Shown piece after piece: positions 1 to 7,234 of a DNA stretch of 34,390 nt (position 1 is its first letter; the number at the start of each line of letters is the position of its first letter). The DNA comes from Treponema sp. GTDB taxonomy: Bacteria; Spirochaetota; Spirochaetia; Treponematales; Treponemataceae. The translations under genes were made by a program, and so were the position numbers. The stretch lies in the NCBI GenBank assembly GCA_017446265.1, contig JAFSRD010000023.1, positions 1-34,390 of the forward strand, read 5' to 3'. The notes beneath the pieces were generated by a model. That model made no database searches and was not told the origin of the DNA. It saw only the letters and a list, made by a program, of their open reading frames with translations.

Positions 1-69
1 TATTGTCGTTCTTCGTGATGCGTTTTTGCTTTTGCTAAATCGCTTATCACTTCTTCTTCATTCTTTTAT

Positions 70-156
70 TTGACAGGTTTTTTAACTTGTTGATTTATCG
101 TAAGACGAACGCATTTTTTTGAAAAGCAAAAATTGCAAAAAAAAAGTTTTACGATA
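70..156 (+). other. Leader of the 5S gene with inverted repeat
   Basis: The 175 bases before 5S contain no gene and no recognisable 23S 3' end. An 8-bp inverted repeat (TATCGTAA at 96-103 and TTACGATA at 149-156) could form a stem just upstream of 5S, perhaps a processing stem. A TTGACA hexamer at 70-75 is followed 18 bases later only by TTTATC, so a separate 5S promoter is possible but weak. Confidence 0.3.
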
Positions 157-175
157 CCCTTTAATTTGTTTTTTA

Positions 176-287
176 TGCCCGGTGACCATAGAGGAGGGGT
201 AATACCCGTTCCCATCTCGAACACGGAAGTCAAGCCCTCTTTCGCCGATGATACTGCACAAGCGGGAAAGTAGGTCGTTGCCGGGCT
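176..287 (+). rRNA. rrf: 5S ribosomal RNA
   Basis: About 112 nt. The terminal helix pairs GCCCGG (177-182) with CCGGGC (281-286). The conserved 5S core around CCCATCTCGAACACGGAAG (210-228) and the loop-E/helix-IV region with AAGTAGGTCGTTGCCGGG are all present. A T-run follows directly (287-293) and would serve as the end of the rRNA operon. The exact termini are estimated from the closing helix. The neighbour downstream is an accessory gene region, so this rRNA operon end marks an insertion-tolerant boundary. Confidence 0.93.
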
Positions 288-305
288 TTTTTTATTCTAC
301 TGAAT

Positions 306-359
306 ACCGCTCTTTGTGTGAATGTGAATTGTATTTGCACAACAAGCGGTGTTTTTTTT
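306..359 (+). terminator. Rho-independent terminator 1 behind 5S
   Basis: Outer stem ACCGCT (306-311) with AGCGGT (345-350), followed by eight Ts. The loop carries TTGTG and CACAA that can pair further. The loop sequence (TGTGTGAATGT...) is closely similar to that of the terminator at 488-537. Confidence 0.7.
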
Positions 360-404
360 GTGTACACGGGTGCGATGTTTTGTCTTGCTTTGCTTCTTAA
401 ATTG

Positions 405-436
405 ATTTAAGCAAGATGCTTTGCACTTGCTTAAAT
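405..436. repeat. 11-bp perfect hairpin
   Basis: ATTTAAGCAAG (405-415) pairs perfectly with CTTGCTTAAAT (426-436) over a 10-nt loop, with three more possible inner pairs (TGC/GCA). There is no T-run, so it does not look like a terminator. The 11-bp stem length matches the second hairpin of the double-palindrome modules further downstream, but the loop differs. Confidence 0.6.
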
Positions 437-487
437 GTTGTTCATCTCCGACACCTTCGGTACGGAATAACTATTGTAGAATAAAAT

Positions 488-537
488 AACGCCTCTGTGT
501 GAATGTAATTGCGTTTACACTGTGGCGTTTTTTTTGC
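488..537 (+). terminator. Rho-independent terminator 2, similar to terminator 1
   Basis: Stem AACGCC (488-493) with GGCGTT (524-529) followed by a run of eight Ts (528-535). An inner stem GTGTGAA/TTTACAC has one mismatch. The loop TGTGTGAATGTAATTG is nearly the same as in the structure at 306-359, so the two look like diverged copies. Confidence 0.65.
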
Positions 538-594
538 CGATGTACGATTTCGTATATCGGTTTTTTTACTTGTCTTGCTTTTTTTTAATAGGAA

Positions 595-651
595 ACTTCT
601 AAAAACTTTAGTAAATTTCCAACAAATCGTTGAAAACGAGTTTTTAGAAGT
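595..651. repeat. Long two-part hairpin
   Basis: ACTTCTAAAAACT (595-607) pairs perfectly with AGTTTTTAGAAGT (639-651). Inside it TTTCCAAC (616-623) pairs with GTTGAAAA (629-636) with one mismatch. The outer arm resembles that of the hairpin at 8341-8393 (ACCTCGAAAAAC...GTTTTTCGAGGT). The AAC/GTT triplets and the two-box layout are loosely attC-like, but the box sequences do not fit the consensus. It lies just upstream of double-palindrome module 1. Confidence 0.55.
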
Positions 652-670
652 GCCCACTACTTCTGTCTAG

Positions 671-764
671 TGAAAAATTTTGCACAAAAATTCCAGTGTA
701 CACTGGAATCGCTGTTCTTGACAGAACAGCGATTTATAAATGTTTCGGTGATAGGTATGGAGGA
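671..764 (+). repeat. Double-palindrome module, copy 1
   Basis: Order: TGAAAAATTTT (671-680), a 20-bp perfect palindrome with half-site ATTCCAGTGT (690-709), then an 11-bp perfect stem AATCGCTGTTC (707-717) with loop TTGACA (718-723) and return arm GAACAGCGATT (724-734). Downstream follows TTTATAAATGTTTCGGTGATAGGT and a strong Shine-Dalgarno (ATGGAGG) for the ORF at 769. The first palindrome has a sequence unlike that of copies 2-5, but the geometry and the TTGACA loop are the same. Confidence 0.8.
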
Positions 765-768
765 AAAA

Positions 769-896
769 TGTTTTGTGCATTTTGTGGAGAAGAAATAAAA
801 GACGGTTCGGCGTTTTTTTTGCGAGAGAATTTGTGTGATATTCCTTTCTTGCGAAAAATTTTCTGTGCTACAGTAGCACAGAGATTTGACTCTTGA
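769..896 (+). CDS. Truncated zinc-ribbon mini-protein
   Basis: A 42-codon ORF preceded by the Shine-Dalgarno GGAGG at the expected distance. The first residues, MFCAFCGEEIKDGSAFF, match the usual start of bacterial zinc-ribbon proteins (CxxCG, then a short helix turn, then a second CxxC). The second CxxC is missing. An 8-T tract at 813-820 falls exactly where the second Cys pair should be, and removing one T gives a frame reading FFCERIC before it stops inside the next palindrome. The 3' end of the ORF runs into module copy 2, so this is probably a gene remnant cut off by that module or by a homopolymer frameshift. Its function cannot be inferred. Confidence 0.45.
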
Positions 897-926
897 CAGA
901 GCCAAATCTAATTGGGACGCTTTTGG
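852..926 (+). repeat. Double-palindrome module, copy 2
   Basis: GAAAAATTTTC (853-863), then the palindrome with half-site TCTGTGCTAC (862-871), centre A at 872 and GTAGCACAGA (873-882). Then an 11-bp stem AGATTTGACTC (882-892), loop TTGACA (893-898) and GAGCCAAATCT (899-909), with a single A-C mismatch (889/902). It ends at the Shine-Dalgarno (TTTTGGAG) of the dynamin-like gene. The conserved TTTCGTAGA tail of the other copies is not kept here. Confidence 0.85.
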
Positions 927-935
927 AGATAAAAA

Positions 936-2027
936 ATGGATTACAATTTAACAGAAAAAAATAATGAACTGAAAACCGATTTGATACACGTAAGAAATGT
1001 ATTAAATGACTGTGAATCAAAAATGTCATTTTCGACAAATGATGAGTTGTTAGATAATATCGATTCTATAATAGAACAGATTGATAATAAAACTTTTACA
1101 GTATCTGTAATTGCAACTATAAAAGCTGGAAAATCAACTTTTTTGAATGCTCTTTTAGGTAATGAATATCTTCCATCATCAAATGTTCCAGAAACATCAA
1201 ATTTATTGTTCATAAGAAATTCAGAAGAAACTCTTTTACAAAAAAATAAAGAAGTAATAAAAGGCATAACAAATATAAAGAACGAGATAGCAGAAAGAAA
1301 TAGAAATGATAGAGAAAACGGTGTAAATATACACAATAAATATACGCTTTTTGTTCCATACGAAAAATTGGATTCATTAAAAAATCTTAATTTTCAATTT
1401 GTTGACACTCCAGGTCCGAATGAATCAGATGTTCCAAGCCTAAAAAATGAAGTTGAAAAAATATTGAAAGTTTCTGATGTAATAATTTATTTAATGGATT
1501 ATGGGAAGCTTAATTCAACAGATGAAAGCGAATTATTCTCAACAATTTCTACAATTCGCAAAGATTTACTTTCAGATATAAAATCAAAAGTATTTTTTGT
1601 TGTCAATAAAATGGATAACAAAAATACAAATTCTCTAAATGAAGAGGAAACTATAAATTTTGTAAAAGAACAATTAAAAAAACAGTTGAAGATAGATAGT
1701 CCTAATATTTATTGTATTTCTGCTGAAAATGCATTGCTAGCAAAAATGATAAAAAATAAAAATTATAAAAGGATTGATGATATAGGGCGAAAGGCATTTG
1801 GAGATTTTGGCTGGTCTGATGATGATACAGAAGATATAAAAGTAAGCAAATTAACAAATATAATTCTAGAAAAGTTTATCGAAAAATCTGGTGTTCCTCG
1901 TCTAGAAGACAAAATTATAAATTTCATTGTTTCAAATAGCGAATCCCTTTTTTACGAGTCCATTGTCTCAAAAGTAGTAAATATAATTCAGGAGATAAAA
2001 AATGTTTTTTCTACCAAAAAAAATTAA
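936..2027 (+). CDS. Dynamin-like GTPase, N-terminal (GTPase) part
   Basis: 363 aa with all main motifs of the Dynamin_N GTPase fold: P-loop ATIKAGKST (about residues 61-69), a PET segment at about 84-86 that could be switch I, DTPGPNESD as G3 (about 156-164), and NKMD as G4 (about 225-228). Bacterial dynamin-like proteins remodel or repair membranes, and many act in antiphage defence. Those proteins normally run 550-750 aa; here the GTPase part stops at a TAA that overlaps the next start (TAATG at 2025-2029), directly after an 8-A tract (2016-2023). Adding one A joins the frame to the next ORF, so this is probably one gene split by slippage, or a programmed -1 frameshift. Module copy 2 lies immediately upstream. 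AT-rich and without close relation to its neighbours. Confidence 0.85.
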   Translation: MDYNLTEKNNELKTDLIHVRNVLNDCESKMSFSTNDELLDNIDSIIEQIDNKTFTVSVIATIKAGKSTFLNALLGNEYLPSSNVPETSNLLFIRNSEETLLQKNKEVIKGITNIKNEIAERNRNDRENGVNIHNKYTLFVPYEKLDSLKNLNFQFVDTPGPNESDVPSLKNEVEKILKVSDVIIYLMDYGKLNSTDESELFSTISTIRKDLLSDIKSKVFFVVNKMDNKNTNSLNEEETINFVKEQLKKQLKIDSPNIYCISAENALLAKMIKNKNYKRIDDIGRKAFGDFGWSDDDTEDIKVSKLTNIILEKFIEKSGVPRLEDKIINFIVSNSESLFYESIVSKVVNIIQEIKNVFSTKKN

Positions 2028-2380
2028 TGGAGAAGGATGAAGAAAATTTAAAAAAACTTGAGGACGAATTGTCTTCTAAAATTGATGAAATTGAAAAGCA
2101 GTTAAAAGTCATTGATTCAAAAATAATAAAAGTCGCTCAGGATATAAGAAAAGATATTGATAACTCATTTGATAGTTTTGAGAAAACAATAACAGAATTT
2201 ATAAAACAATTTGTAACTTCAAAAGATAAATCTGGGAAGAATAATGAAATTGCTAGCGATATAGAGGATTTTATAGATACTGGTGCAGATTTTGCAATTG
2301 AAAAATTGGCTCAAGGAAAGAATGATGAAGAAGGAAAGAATGATAAAGAAAAAATAAGAATAAAAAAGTATATAAAATGA
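2027..2380 (+). CDS. Dynamin-like GTPase, middle (stalk) part
   Basis: 117 aa, highly charged and strongly helical (EKDEENLKKLEDELSSKIDE, then further heptad-like stretches), as expected for the helical stalk of a dynamin-like protein. It overlaps the GTPase ORF by one base (TAATG) and the next ORF by four (ATGA at 2377-2380), so it could be translated by coupling. A 6-A tract at 2362-2367 lies just before its end; slippage there would read on as KKVYKMIYKFGK into the next ORF. There is no independent Shine-Dalgarno. Together the three pieces total about 690 aa, a normal length for a bacterial dynamin-like protein. Confidence 0.6.
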   Translation: MEKDEENLKKLEDELSSKIDEIEKQLKVIDSKIIKVAQDIRKDIDNSFDSFEKTITEFIKQFVTSKDKSGKNNEIASDIEDFIDTGADFAIEKLAQGKNDEEGKNDKEKIRIKKYIK

Positions 2381-3003
2381 TTTACAAATTTGGAAAGGCA
2401 ACTCTCAAATTAGCCCATGCCATTATTGTTCATTGGAATAGTTCAGATGTTAATAAATCAGAAGAAAAAGCAAAAGAACTAAATTCTTATCTAATTCAAT
2501 ATGTAGAAATTGGCTTCGCATCAATAAAAGAAGATTTGGAAATTGAGGCAAAAGATAAACTCAATAGTGTAAATTTTGATATTAAAGAGATTATTAATAA
2601 AGCTAATTCAGAATTATTCTCAACTGTTAATAGTAAATTACAGTTAGATGAAAATCTAAAGCCTATTGATATCGAAATTCCATTAAATGATAGTTTTCAA
2701 ATTAATGCAGATTATAAAGCTTATATTGATAAGCAACAAGGGAAAGGTGGTTTTTGTAAACCAAGCTACACTGTTTCCGTTGAACTAAATCCTGAAAAAA
2801 TTATTTCTTTCTGGACTAAAGAAATTTCAAGACAAAAGAGAATTTCAAAGAAAGCTGTTAATGAATACATTCAAGTTGCAATAAAAGAAAAAATCGAAGA
2901 AACGAAGAAAGAGTTCCAGAAAAATGCAGCAACTTTTATCAGTTTAATTCAAGAGCAACTTCGGGAATGCAAAAATAAAAAAGAAACATCTGAAGATAAT
3001 TAA
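2377..3003 (+). CDS. Dynamin-like GTPase, C-terminal part
   Basis: 208 aa, helical and lysine/glutamate-rich, starting with a mildly amphipathic stretch (FGKATLKLAHAIIVHW) that could be part of a membrane-facing tip. It ends in a helix typical of dynamin-like C-termini. After the TAA at 3001-3003 the same frame stays open and protein-like for 24 codons (reading KIIKDTISKIKEIENKVKIE) up to TAG at 3076-3078, so the TAA may be a third lesion. The dynamin-like gene as a whole would then span 936-3078 and be a recent pseudogene, unless the frameshifts are programmed. Confidence 0.6.
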   Translation: MIYKFGKATLKLAHAIIVHWNSSDVNKSEEKAKELNSYLIQYVEIGFASIKEDLEIEAKDKLNSVNFDIKEIINKANSELFSTVNSKLQLDENLKPIDIEIPLNDSFQINADYKAYIDKQQGKGGFCKPSYTVSVELNPEKIISFWTKEISRQKRISKKAVNEYIQVAIKEKIEETKKEFQKNAATFISLIQEQLRECKNKKETSEDN

Positions 3004-3084
3004 AAAATAATTAAAGATACAATATCAAAAATAAAGGAAATTGAGAATAAAGTAAAAATTGAAAACTCAATTCTATAGGTTAGC

Positions 3085-3149
3085 ACATAACATGCACTCA
3101 AAGCGGATGTCTCAGTCAAGCCGTGCCACCGTTTAAGCAATTGTTACAC
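3085..3149 (+). other. attC-like integron recombination site
   Basis: The layout of an integron attC is visible: R''-like ACATAAC (3085-3091), a 6-nt spacer, L''-like TCAAAGCGG (3098-3106), a central segment, L'-like CCGTTTAAG (3129-3137), a 5-nt spacer and R'-like GTTACAC (3143-3149). L'' pairs with L' with one unpaired extra G (AAAGCGG against CCGTTT), which matches the extrahelical base of attC sites. The AAC/GTT core is conserved; the outer three bases of the R boxes deviate from RYYYAAC/GTTRRRY. It lies between the dynamin-like gene and the zinc-ribbon gene, where a cassette boundary would be expected. Confidence 0.55.
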
Positions 3150-3229
3150 TTACGCGAAAATAGTTTAACATGAATTAAATATCTTGCACACGGGGGCAAG
3201 TCTCTTTGTGCAAGATGGGGAGCGATAAT

Positions 3230-3406
3230 ATGGCGCAATACAGAATGCCGTTGCCATGGGAAAATGTACCAAGAGTATGTAAAAATTGCGGTTATCACGG
3301 AGTTGGGAAAAACTTAGAATACAGATTTTTCGGACTAAGTGGAGTTATAAAATGTCCGAAATGTGGTAAAAGGAAATTTGTAAAAGACCCAGCTGTTGTT
3401 TTCTAG
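3230..3406 (+). CDS. Small zinc-ribbon protein
   Basis: 58 aa with two CxxC knuckles, CKNCGYHG and KCPKCGKRKF, spaced about 25 residues apart: a rubredoxin/zinc-ribbon-like fold that binds one Zn2+. The ATG at 3230 is chosen because GGGGAG at 3216-3221 is at proper distance; an upstream TTG at 3206 would also keep the frame open. A hairpin (CTTGCACA 3183-3190 with TGTGCAAG 3207-3214) covers the region just before the Shine-Dalgarno. It follows the attC-like site and would be the first gene of a new cassette. Similar standalone ribbons are common in accessory regions and their roles are unknown. Confidence 0.6.
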   Translation: MAQYRMPLPWENVPRVCKNCGYHGVGKNLEYRFFGLSGVIKCPKCGKRKFVKDPAVVF

Positions 3407-3422
3407 AATTTTATGCTAGAAC

Positions 3423-3578
3423 ATAGATGTACATACTTTTCAAAATCGGCATTACACTTTCGTACAATATAGTTTAAAACGCTATTATAAAAAAAATATT
3501 TACGAAGACTTTGATAAGTTTATGATTGAATTGGCATACTGCACGGAAAATTTTATCATTAAAAATAAGAAAAAATAA
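3423..3578 (+). pseudogene. Startless coding remnant
   Basis: The 316-bp stretch between the zinc-ribbon gene and module copy 3 has no complete gene. One frame is open from a TAG near 3417-3419 to TAA at 3576-3578 and reads like protein (for example SLKRYYKKNIYEDFDKFMIE followed by LAYCTENFII), but it has no start codon or Shine-Dalgarno at a useful position. It is best read as the tail of a decayed gene. Nothing else is seen between 3579 and 3710. Confidence 0.3.
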
Positions 3579-3709
3579 AAGTCCAAAGATGATTATGATT
3601 TTCGCAAATTACACATATTTGCACATCATTGTAACAGATTTTAAAGAATATAACTCTTCATAGTAAATAGTGATTTAATCTTTCATAAAGAATGCGTGTT
3701 TCCTTCGTC

Positions 3710-3800
3710 CTCGAAAAATTTTTCTGTGCTACAGTAGCACAGAGATTTGGCTCTTGACAGAGCCAAATCTAATAAGTGTTCGTAGAAGATGAGGAGACGT
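3710..3800 (+). repeat. Double-palindrome module, copy 3
   Basis: CCTCGAAAAATTTTTC at 3709-3724, palindrome half-site TCTGTGCTAC (3723-3732), centre A, GTAGCACAGA (3734-3743); then the perfect 11-bp stem AGATTTGGCTC (3743-3753), loop TTGACA (3754-3759), GAGCCAAATCT (3760-3770). The tail AATAAGTGTTCGTAGAAGATGAGGAG (3771-3796) keeps the conserved TTCGTAGA and ends in the Shine-Dalgarno GAGGAG of the gene at 3808. Confidence 0.88.
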
Positions 3801-3807
3801 AGAAACG

Positions 3808-4536
3808 ATGGATAAATTAATTAATTTATTGGTTCACGAATTTAATAAAATCGATATTAAATATTTATATGATTGGGATACGCCAGAAGACATACCGTTT
3901 GTCGATTATACAAAAACAAAGTACGAACAAGCTGTTTATTTAAAAGAAAACTTGTTTAGAACTATACTAGGTGAAAATTTACAAGAATGGGATAAAGATA
4001 AATATGCTAATCTTTGTTTTTCTGTTATACGGAAGTGGGGCGGAATTAAAAAATTTGGAAGCGGTGATTGGGAAGATGCAAGGAAATTGCAATTTGAAGA
4101 TATACTTACTGATCTTAAAAATGGAACTGAGATTCAATTAGTTGATACGATAGCATCTTTGTCAAAAGCACTTGCATTTTCCGATTGCAAAAAATATGCG
4201 ATTTGTGATTCTAGAACTATTCTTTCTCTTAACTATTTTATTTTTAAAAGTAAAACATCTTATAAAATGTTTAGTTTTCTTGAAGGGCGAGGTACAAAAG
4301 TAAAGGAAGCACGGGAAAAATTTGAAAAAATCTGTGATTACGAAAAAAGAGAAAAACATAAAGATACATACGGTGAATATTGCACTCTTCTACGACGCGA
4401 AATAGAAAAAAATCATAAAATTACCATTCAAGACATGGAAATGTTTTTATTTTCTATTGCGAATGATAAAAAAAACAAAGTAGTTGATATTTGCAAAATG
4501 ATAGAAGATGACTTTGTATTACGGCAGAACTCATAA
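3808..4536 (+). CDS. Unrecognised protein, same family as the gene at 8434
   Basis: 242 aa, soluble, no signal peptide. I do not recognise a named family, but three blocks are shared in the same order with the protein at 8434-9144: WGGIKKF (about 77-83) against WGGMKAF; IASLSKALAFSDCKKYAICDS (about 114-134, within which SK and the C-terminal IxDS match) against IASVSKIYEMW...IIYDS; and DMEMFLFSIA near the C-terminus against HVEMALFTLG. The two are therefore distant homologues. The shared WxIYDSxxAxxL-type pattern recalls a hypothetical family seen in mobile and defence regions, but no catalytic motif is evident. Module copy 3 lies directly upstream. It ends 16 bases before the start of the next gene, so the two are probably co-transcribed. 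Confidence 0.75.
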   Translation: MDKLINLLVHEFNKIDIKYLYDWDTPEDIPFVDYTKTKYEQAVYLKENLFRTILGENLQEWDKDKYANLCFSVIRKWGGIKKFGSGDWEDARKLQFEDILTDLKNGTEIQLVDTIASLSKALAFSDCKKYAICDSRTILSLNYFIFKSKTSYKMFSFLEGRGTKVKEAREKFEKICDYEKREKHKDTYGEYCTLLRREIEKNHKITIQDMEMFLFSIANDKKNKVVDICKMIEDDFVLRQNS

Positions 4537-4552
4537 AAAGGAGAATAGGAAA

Positions 4553-7213
4553 ATGAAAAAATTAGGAAAATTATTATTGCTTTTGATTATTCCGTTAAAT
4601 ATGTTATTAATATCGTGTCCTCAAAATTCGGAAGAAGTTCCAAATCAAAATATTCCTGTAACAAAAATAGAACTTTCTAAAACGCATATTGAACTTTCAA
4701 AATTGGATAATTATAAAAATTCGTATGCTAATAGAGATCGTAATAGAGTTTATGTAAAATTGTTGCCCGAAAATGCAACGAATAAAAAAATAAAATTCAC
4801 TGGCGATTGTGAGCGAGATGAGAGTACAGGCAAACGGAAAGTAGGAACAGTTAGGTCTGCAAACCAATATTCTGGAAAGAAACCTTATGACTGGTTTTTT
4901 GATGTCTTCTTGGATGGAGAGGTGCAAGTCGGGAACGAATATACTGTTATATACCAAACAGAAGATGGTAAAGTTCAAAGCACTTTAAACATAACTATTG
5001 TTCCTGTAAAAGCGACAGAATTAATTCTTTCTGAAGAAACGCTTGAACTTTCAATTGGGCAAAGTTATTCGCTTACGGCAGAAATAAAACCTAACGAGAC
5101 TACAAACAAAAAAGTGATATGGTCAAGTAGTGATGAAAATATTGCAAAAGTAGACGAGAATGGAAAAGTTACAGTTGTTTCGAAAGAAGGAGCGGTTTCG
5201 TGTACAATTACTGCAACAACTATAGATGGATTTACATCAACTTGCAATGTAAAAGTTTTACCAGTAAATGTTACAGGGCTTGTTCTTTCAAAAAAGAATT
5301 TAGAACTTGCAATAGGGCAAGACGAAACTCTTTCTGCAAATATTTCTCCTGTAAACGCTACAAATAAAAAAGTAACTTGGAAGAGTTCTAATAGTTCTGT
5401 TGCAACAGTAGATGTGAATGGTAATGTGAAAATTGCATCTTCTGCAAAGATTGATGATACTTGCACTATTATTGCGACCACTGAAGATGGTGGCTTTACA
5501 GCAAGCTGCGAGGTAAAAGTTATACCAGTTCGTGTAACAGGAATAGAGTTATCTAAAACTACTCTTGAACTAAATGTAAATGGGAGTGCTGGGGTTTATG
5601 CTACAGTTGTGCCAAATAATGCAGTTAATAAAAATATAACATGGACAAGTAGCAATGTAGAAGTTGCAACAGTAGTGGGATATGATGGTGGTTATGGGAG
5701 AATCAGCATTTCGCCAAGTGCAAAGGTTGATGACACTTGTACTATTACTTGCACCACTGAAGATGGTGGTTTTACAGCAAGCTGTACTGTAAAAGTTGTT
5801 CCAGTTCGTGTAACAGGTATAACTTTTGAAGGTTACGATCCTACTTTTGATAAGCTCTATCTCGATATTGAGATTGGAAGAAGTAAACAATTAACTGCAA
5901 TTATAACTCCTGAAAATGCAACGAATAAAAAAGTAAAATGGAGTAGCAGTGATACAACTGTTGCAACAGTGGATGACAATGGTGTTGTAACAATTCCCAG
6001 TACAGCAGAAGTCTATAAAAGGTGTACGATTACAGCCACTACAGAAGATGGCAATAAAAAAGCGACTTGTTCAGTATGTGCTATTCCAGTTCTCATAACA
6101 TCAATCTCACTTTCAGAAGAATATCTTATTCTTGAGCCAGGAGAAAGTGCTAAACTTTTTGCTACTGTATTGCCTGAAGATGCTACACACGAAACTGTAC
6201 GCTGGGAAAGTAGCGATACCTCTGTTGCAACTGTGGATGAAGATGGATTTGTAACTGCAATTGCTACAAAGGGGGGTAGTCAATGCACTGTATATGCAGC
6301 CTCTTATGCTTATGGTTGTTATTCTAAAAGAATTCCTGTGATTATTAAAATACAGGGTACAGAAGGAATGAAAAAAATTGAAATGAAAAATAAATCATTC
6401 AAAATGGGTAGCGATCTAATAGTTTCTGCTTTAACTGCTGCTAAACCTGTACATGAAGTGAGTTTTACTCGAGATATATTGATTTGTGATCATGAGGTTA
6501 CAAAAAAAGAGTGGTTAGAAGTTTTTAGTTCATATAATATCCAGTCTTATGCTGATACACCAAAAGACAATAAGGACAATATCCCAATATATGATATTAA
6601 TTGGTGTTATGCAATAACATATTGCAATAAGCGAAGCATTATAGAAGGTTTAGAACCTTGTTATTCTGTTCAAACCTGGAATTCAGGTGTTAGGAATGAA
6701 GTTGATTGGTTAGCTCACGAACCTGATTTTATACCTTCGGATTCAAATGAGTTTCATTTATATGAATGGAAAGAAATAACTTGCGATTTTACTAAAAATG
6801 GATATCGATTTCCAACAGAAGCCGAGTGGGAATATTGTGCACGTGGTGGAATAACAGATACAGATAAAATTGTTTGGGCAGGAACTACAGATGCATATGA
6901 AGTATGGAAGTATGCACGTTATAATTATGCTGAATCTTTCCCAGGAAAGCGGTTATTACCAAATGCTTATGATTTATATGATATGTCAGGGAATGTTTCT
7001 GAAATGTGTTGGGGGAATTATGTATATAATGAACCAAATGATAATTATCAAGAAATTGTAAACCTTGCAAAAAAATATGAAATACCTCTTCGAGGCGGTA
7101 ATTATGAAGCGAAGGATAGGGAGTATGTTAGTGTGACATCTCGTTGGGAAGGATCGGCTGATTATACTTATAATGGTCGAGGTTTCCGCGTAGTGCGTAC
7201 TGTCGTGGAGTAG
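4553..7213 (+). CDS. Lipoprotein with six Ig-like (Big_2) domains and FGE/C-type-lectin-like C-terminus
   Basis: 886 aa from the ATG at 4553, chosen because of AGGAG upstream and the signal sequence KLLLLLIIPLNMLLISC (lipobox LISC). Six tandem bacterial Ig-like domains of about 90 aa follow, each opening with a P-V-x-(V/I)-T-x-(I/L)-x-L-S pattern and carrying WxSS(D/N)xxVATV. The last ~270 residues are a formylglycine-generating-enzyme (SUMF1/EgtB) type domain: RFPTEAEWEYCARGG, YDLYDMSGNVSEMCWG, LRGGNY, GRGFRVVRT. The terminal segment reads GFRVV where true FGEs carry their catalytic Cys (GFRC), so an enzyme role is unlikely and a binding role more likely. The same fold is used by Treponema TvpA, the target of a diversity-generating retroelement. 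Expected on the cell surface or in the periplasm, lipid-anchored. No template repeat or reverse transcriptase is present in the window. Confidence 0.88.
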   Translation: MKKLGKLLLLLIIPLNMLLISCPQNSEEVPNQNIPVTKIELSKTHIELSKLDNYKNSYANRDRNRVYVKLLPENATNKKIKFTGDCERDESTGKRKVGTVRSANQYSGKKPYDWFFDVFLDGEVQVGNEYTVIYQTEDGKVQSTLNITIVPVKATELILSEETLELSIGQSYSLTAEIKPNETTNKKVIWSSSDENIAKVDENGKVTVVSKEGAVSCTITATTIDGFTSTCNVKVLPVNVTGLVLSKKNLELAIGQDETLSANISPVNATNKKVTWKSSNSSVATVDVNGNVKIASSAKIDDTCTIIATTEDGGFTASCEVKVIPVRVTGIELSKTTLELNVNGSAGVYATVVPNNAVNKNITWTSSNVEVATVVGYDGGYGRISISPSAKVDDTCTITCTTEDGGFTASCTVKVVPVRVTGITFEGYDPTFDKLYLDIEIGRSKQLTAIITPENATNKKVKWSSSDTTVATVDDNGVVTIPSTAEVYKRCTITATTEDGNKKATCSVCAIPVLITSISLSEEYLILEPGESAKLFATVLPEDATHETVRWESSDTSVATVDEDGFVTAIATKGGSQCTVYAASYAYGCYSKRIPVIIKIQGTEGMKKIEMKNKSFKMGSDLIVSALTAAKPVHEVSFTRDILICDHEVTKKEWLEVFSSYNIQSYADTPKDNKDNIPIYDINWCYAITYCNKRSIIEGLEPCYSVQTWNSGVRNEVDWLAHEPDFIPSDSNEFHLYEWKEITCDFTKNGYRFPTEAEWEYCARGGITDTDKIVWAGTTDAYEVWKYARYNYAESFPGKRLLPNAYDLYDMSGNVSEMCWGNYVYNEPNDNYQEIVNLAKKYEIPLRGGNYEAKDREYVSVTSRWEGSADYTYNGRGFRVVRTVVE

Positions 7214-7234
7214 GAAATAAGGAGAAAAATTGTT

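Noticed and set aside
7080..7213. Active diversity-generating retroelement next to the FGE-like domain
   Set aside because: No template repeat similar to the 3' end of the gene and no reverse transcriptase in the window.
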